Source: Euperipatoides rowelli (taxonomy: Eukaryota > Onychophora > Udeonychophora > Euonychophora > Peripatopsidae). From it: a DNA stretch of 10,505 bases. Shown here one piece after another: positions 8,788-10,505 of this stretch. The position numbers were made by a program, and so were the translations under genes. The notes beneath the pieces are model-generated. The model was not told the DNA's origin and did not search any database. It saw only the letters and a program-made list of their open reading frames with translations. The stretch lies in assembly GCA_003024985.2 (NCBI GenBank), contig PXIH01S0017703.1; one strand, written 5' to 3'. Positions within the stretch are counted from its first letter, which is position 1; each line of letters opens with the position of its first letter.

Positions 8788-8880
8788 TTCAATCATTTAT
8801 TTAGTAAAGATTCATTTCAGTATAAAGTATTACAAACTCGATTGAGACAAAGCTATCGTATATTGGGGAAATCCCACAAC

Positions 8881-9044
8881 GATCGCGATAATTTACAAGT
8901 GTCTTTTTTTTTTCTAAAGTACAGCATGGAGTTTATTTTAATACCAGCGATAGTTCAAAGATCCACTAATGAGCGCGATCATTTACGAGTGTCTTAAAGT
9001 ACAGCGTGGAGTTTATTTTAATATCAGCAATAGTTCAAAGATCT
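8881..9044 (+). repeat. Tandem duplication, two units of 80-90 bp
   Basis: Unit 1 (from gatcgcgataatttacaag) and unit 2 (from gagcgcgatcatttacgag) share gtcttaaagtacagc-tgga, gtttattttaat and agcratagttcaaagatc. The offset is 90 bp at the left of the units and 80 bp at the right, because unit 1 carries an extra T-rich stretch near 8904. The copies have diverged at several bases, so the duplication is not recent. Confidence 0.85.
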
Positions 9045-9306
9045 TATTTATAATCAACATATTATTTTCCTAATACGATTAATATAGCTGTCATAAACAT
9101 TAAACTTGAGCGCAAGTCACCGAAGATAATTTGGGGATTCCCTATCAATAAAGCTTACTCGCTACTCTTGTCAGTTTAAGAAGATTTAGGAATTCCCTCT
9201 TTATAACTCAACAGCAAAATGAGTAAGAGATTTCAGCCACAGCACATTCTTTATCATTTGAAATATTTATACATTCCCCTCCAACAAATTAAAAGCACGT
9301 ATTTGG
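9045..9306. other. AT-rich stretch upstream of the inverted repeat
   Basis: Nothing nameable is seen. Two loosely similar segments (gaagataatttggggattccc and gaagatttaggaattccc, near 9121 and 9180) may be an old short duplication. Confidence 0.35.
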
Positions 9307-9471
9307 GTCGTTCTGAAATTAAATGGAAATTTGAGTCACTCATAGATTTAAAGTATTTAATTTCCCCATATATTTTTTATAAATGGGTATATGAATAGAA
9401 AATATTCATTTAATTCTATTTTTTTTTAAAAAAAAATTGAACCTGAAATTTCCACTTAATTTCAGAATGAC
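9307..9471. repeat. Inverted repeat with 26-bp arms and AP-1-like sites
   Basis: Arms 9307-9332 and 9446-9471 (GTCGTTCTGAAATTAAATGG... against its complement) match at 24 of 26 positions around a loop of about 113 bp. A TGAGTCA (9332-9338) sits just inside the left arm and a TGACTCA (9468-9474) at the outer edge of the right arm; both are consensus AP-1/bZIP sites. It could be a small MITE-like element or a regulatory palindrome upstream of the promoter. Confidence 0.75.
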
Positions 9472-9745
9472 TCATTTACTTTAAGAAAAATAGATCAAAT
9501 CATACAAGAAGGAAAACGTTTATTTCTAGAGAGAGAAAAAAATTTAAGATTCGCTGACCTCATTAATAACTCGCAGAACAAAGGAAATCACAGAACAAAA
9601 GAAAATTGAATTGACTAATGAAGTTTTTGGGGAAATACAACTTCAACTAAGAAAATTTTTCCAAATAAATAATTCTTATTGTTTCACATTCATATTTATA
9701 TGCCGCAAACGGACCACATTGAAAATTTTCTACAAGTCTACTCTG

Positions 9746-9840
9746 ATTGGCTACTAAATCAAGAATTTTGATTGGCTAAAATAGGGTAATTTCTATTGGC
9801 TACTCAGTAACCAATGGGAATAAAGAAATATTTTCATTGG
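9746..9840 (+). promoter_or_regulatory. Cluster of five CCAAT boxes (NF-Y type)
   Basis: ATTGG occurs at 9746, 9771, 9795 and 9836, and CCAAT at 9811, within 95 bp. Three are in the fuller ATTGGCT(A) context. Spacings are 25, 24, 16 and 25 bp. Arrays of inverted CCAAT boxes 60-180 bp upstream of a start site are typical NF-Y-driven promoters. The cluster ends 55 bp before the TATA box, which fits the same promoter. Confidence 0.8.
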
Positions 9841-9895
9841 TTGCTTTTATTCAATTAGCGTTTTCTTGTGGATCCTAGTCATTAGTGCTGGAGGG

Positions 9896-9931
9896 TATAA
9901 AAGCTCTATCAAATCAGACAAAATTTATTCT
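9896..9931 (+). promoter_or_regulatory. TATA box and initiator of a plus-strand RNA polymerase II promoter
   Basis: TATAAAAG (9896-9903) in a G-rich context (ggagggTATAAAAG) is a consensus TATA box. About 31 bp downstream TTATTCT (9925-9931) fits the YYANWYY initiator, placing the predicted start at the A of 9927. Together with the CCAAT cluster this is the strongest promoter in the window. It points right, away from the hexokinase exons. Confidence 0.75.
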
Positions 9932-10037
9932 GCTTGCTGACTGACCAACTGTGCTATCAAGCTGCTAACTTCACTCTGTTGAAAATCCAAGTGCTGAAAA
10001 AATTCAAGTGCTGATAACTTCACTTCGTTATTGTAAA
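9927..10037 (+). other. Predicted non-coding first exon (5' UTR) of an unseen gene
   Basis: From the predicted start to the donor GTAAGT (10038-10043) lie 111 nt with no ATG, so translation would begin in a later exon outside the window. The exon contains an internal repeat: aacttcactctgtt against aacttcacttcgtt, and tccaagtgctga against ttcaagtgctga, in reversed order. The donor context AAA|GTAAGT is good. The product cannot be inferred. Confidence 0.55.
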
Positions 10038-10062
10038 GTAAGTTTTATTCTATTTTTTTTTC

Positions 10063-10120
10063 AAGATTTTTTTTTTAAGATTTTTTTTTTCAAGATTTTT
10101 TTTTTAAAGATTTTTTTTAA
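10063..10120 (+). repeat. Short tandem repeat of AAGAT plus T-run, 14-15 bp period
   Basis: AAGAT followed by 8-10 T recurs at 10063, 10077, 10092 and 10107. It begins 20 nt after the predicted splice donor, in the first intron of the putative plus-strand gene. Confidence 0.85.
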
Positions 10121-10418
10121 CTAATGTATCTTATTCTCTTTAGCCTACTATATACAGTATATGTTGGATATTATTGTAATGCATGTATTAACATTATGAC
10201 ATGTTTTTTCAAGGCCCTCAATAACGTTAACATTTAATTTTAAGCTTTTTCACATATAGGCTATGACTTATGTTTTTAATAATATCTTTATTATATACTG
10301 TATATTCATTACTTTTTTTCTCTCTTTTTTATTTTTAGATTTATATCATACTTAGGGTTATGTTAGGTATATTTAGATATATGTTTATTTCAATAGGAAT
10401 TGGTAATAGGTTATAGAT

Positions 10419-10505
10419 CAGGGGTCTCAAACACGCGGCCCGGGGGCCACATGCGGCCCTATATGCCATCTAGTGCGGCCCTTTGTCAAACTAAAATAAA
10501 GACAT
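10419..10505 (+). mobile_element. Left end of a hAT-type repeat, cut by the window edge
   Basis: CAGGGGTCTCAAACACGCGG, followed by a GGCC-rich stretch and a tgcggccct motif that occurs twice, is the well-known end of non-autonomous and autonomous hAT elements found widely in animals. It is much more GC-rich than the surroundings. The rest, including any transposase, is outside the window. Confidence 0.8.

Noticed and set aside
8725-8997. Plus-strand open frame of 90 codons
   Set aside because: It runs through a CA microsatellite and a tandem duplication, giving repetitive peptide without domains.
9927-10037. Iron-responsive element (ferritin-type leader) in the predicted first exon
   Set aside because: No CAGTGN loop with a bulged C was found; caagtgctg only superficially resembles it.

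Overview
The window is AT-rich, intron-dominated animal nuclear DNA, probably from an invertebrate. The evidence is short coding exons bounded by GT/AG splice signals, kilobase-long introns, Tc1/mariner-type and hAT-type transposon remnants, fold-back elements and long homopolymers. One ambiguous base (n, position 2114) suggests draft assembly. No prokaryotic gene, RNA gene or CRISPR array is visible. The species cannot be named from the sequence.

The only securely identified gene is a hexokinase on the minus strand. Three consecutive internal exons are present, in transcript order 6482-6320, 3185-3046 and 1032-817. They encode the N-terminal part of a hexokinase domain and include the phosphate-1 loop ([10 protein letters not shown]) and the sugar-binding [10 protein letters not shown] and NWTKGF segments. 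Their splice positions and phases match my recollection of human glucokinase, but one vertebrate intron is absent. The first exon and everything from the VNDTVGT region onward were not found here.

The two complete hexokinase introns carry repeats. Intron B-C (1033-3045) holds a decayed DD34D-type transposase relic on the minus strand at about 2290-2600, with a terminal-repeat-like end near 2807. Intron A-B (3186-6319) holds a roughly 400 bp fold-back element (3218-3616), a near-perfect hairpin (5363-5423) and a possible retroelement tail. A T19/G19 double homopolymer sits just upstream of the first exon's splice acceptor.

Upstream of the hexokinase exons, 7270-8170 is a degenerate repeat array. 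It combines ETS-like (ACTTCCGGT), YY1-like (CCAAGATGGC) and ZNF143-like (CCCATAATGCA) motifs, and is interrupted by a 331 bp MITE with CAGTGTTCTCCCCAGAA ends. From 8770 to 9475 there is a CA microsatellite, an 80-90 bp tandem duplication and an inverted repeat carrying AP-1-like sites.

At the right, 9746-10043 looks like a plus-strand RNA polymerase II promoter: five CCAAT boxes, TATAAAAG, an initiator, and a non-coding first exon ending at a GTAAGT donor. The gene it drives would lie beyond the window. The right edge enters a hAT-type repeat starting CAGGGGTCTCAAAC.
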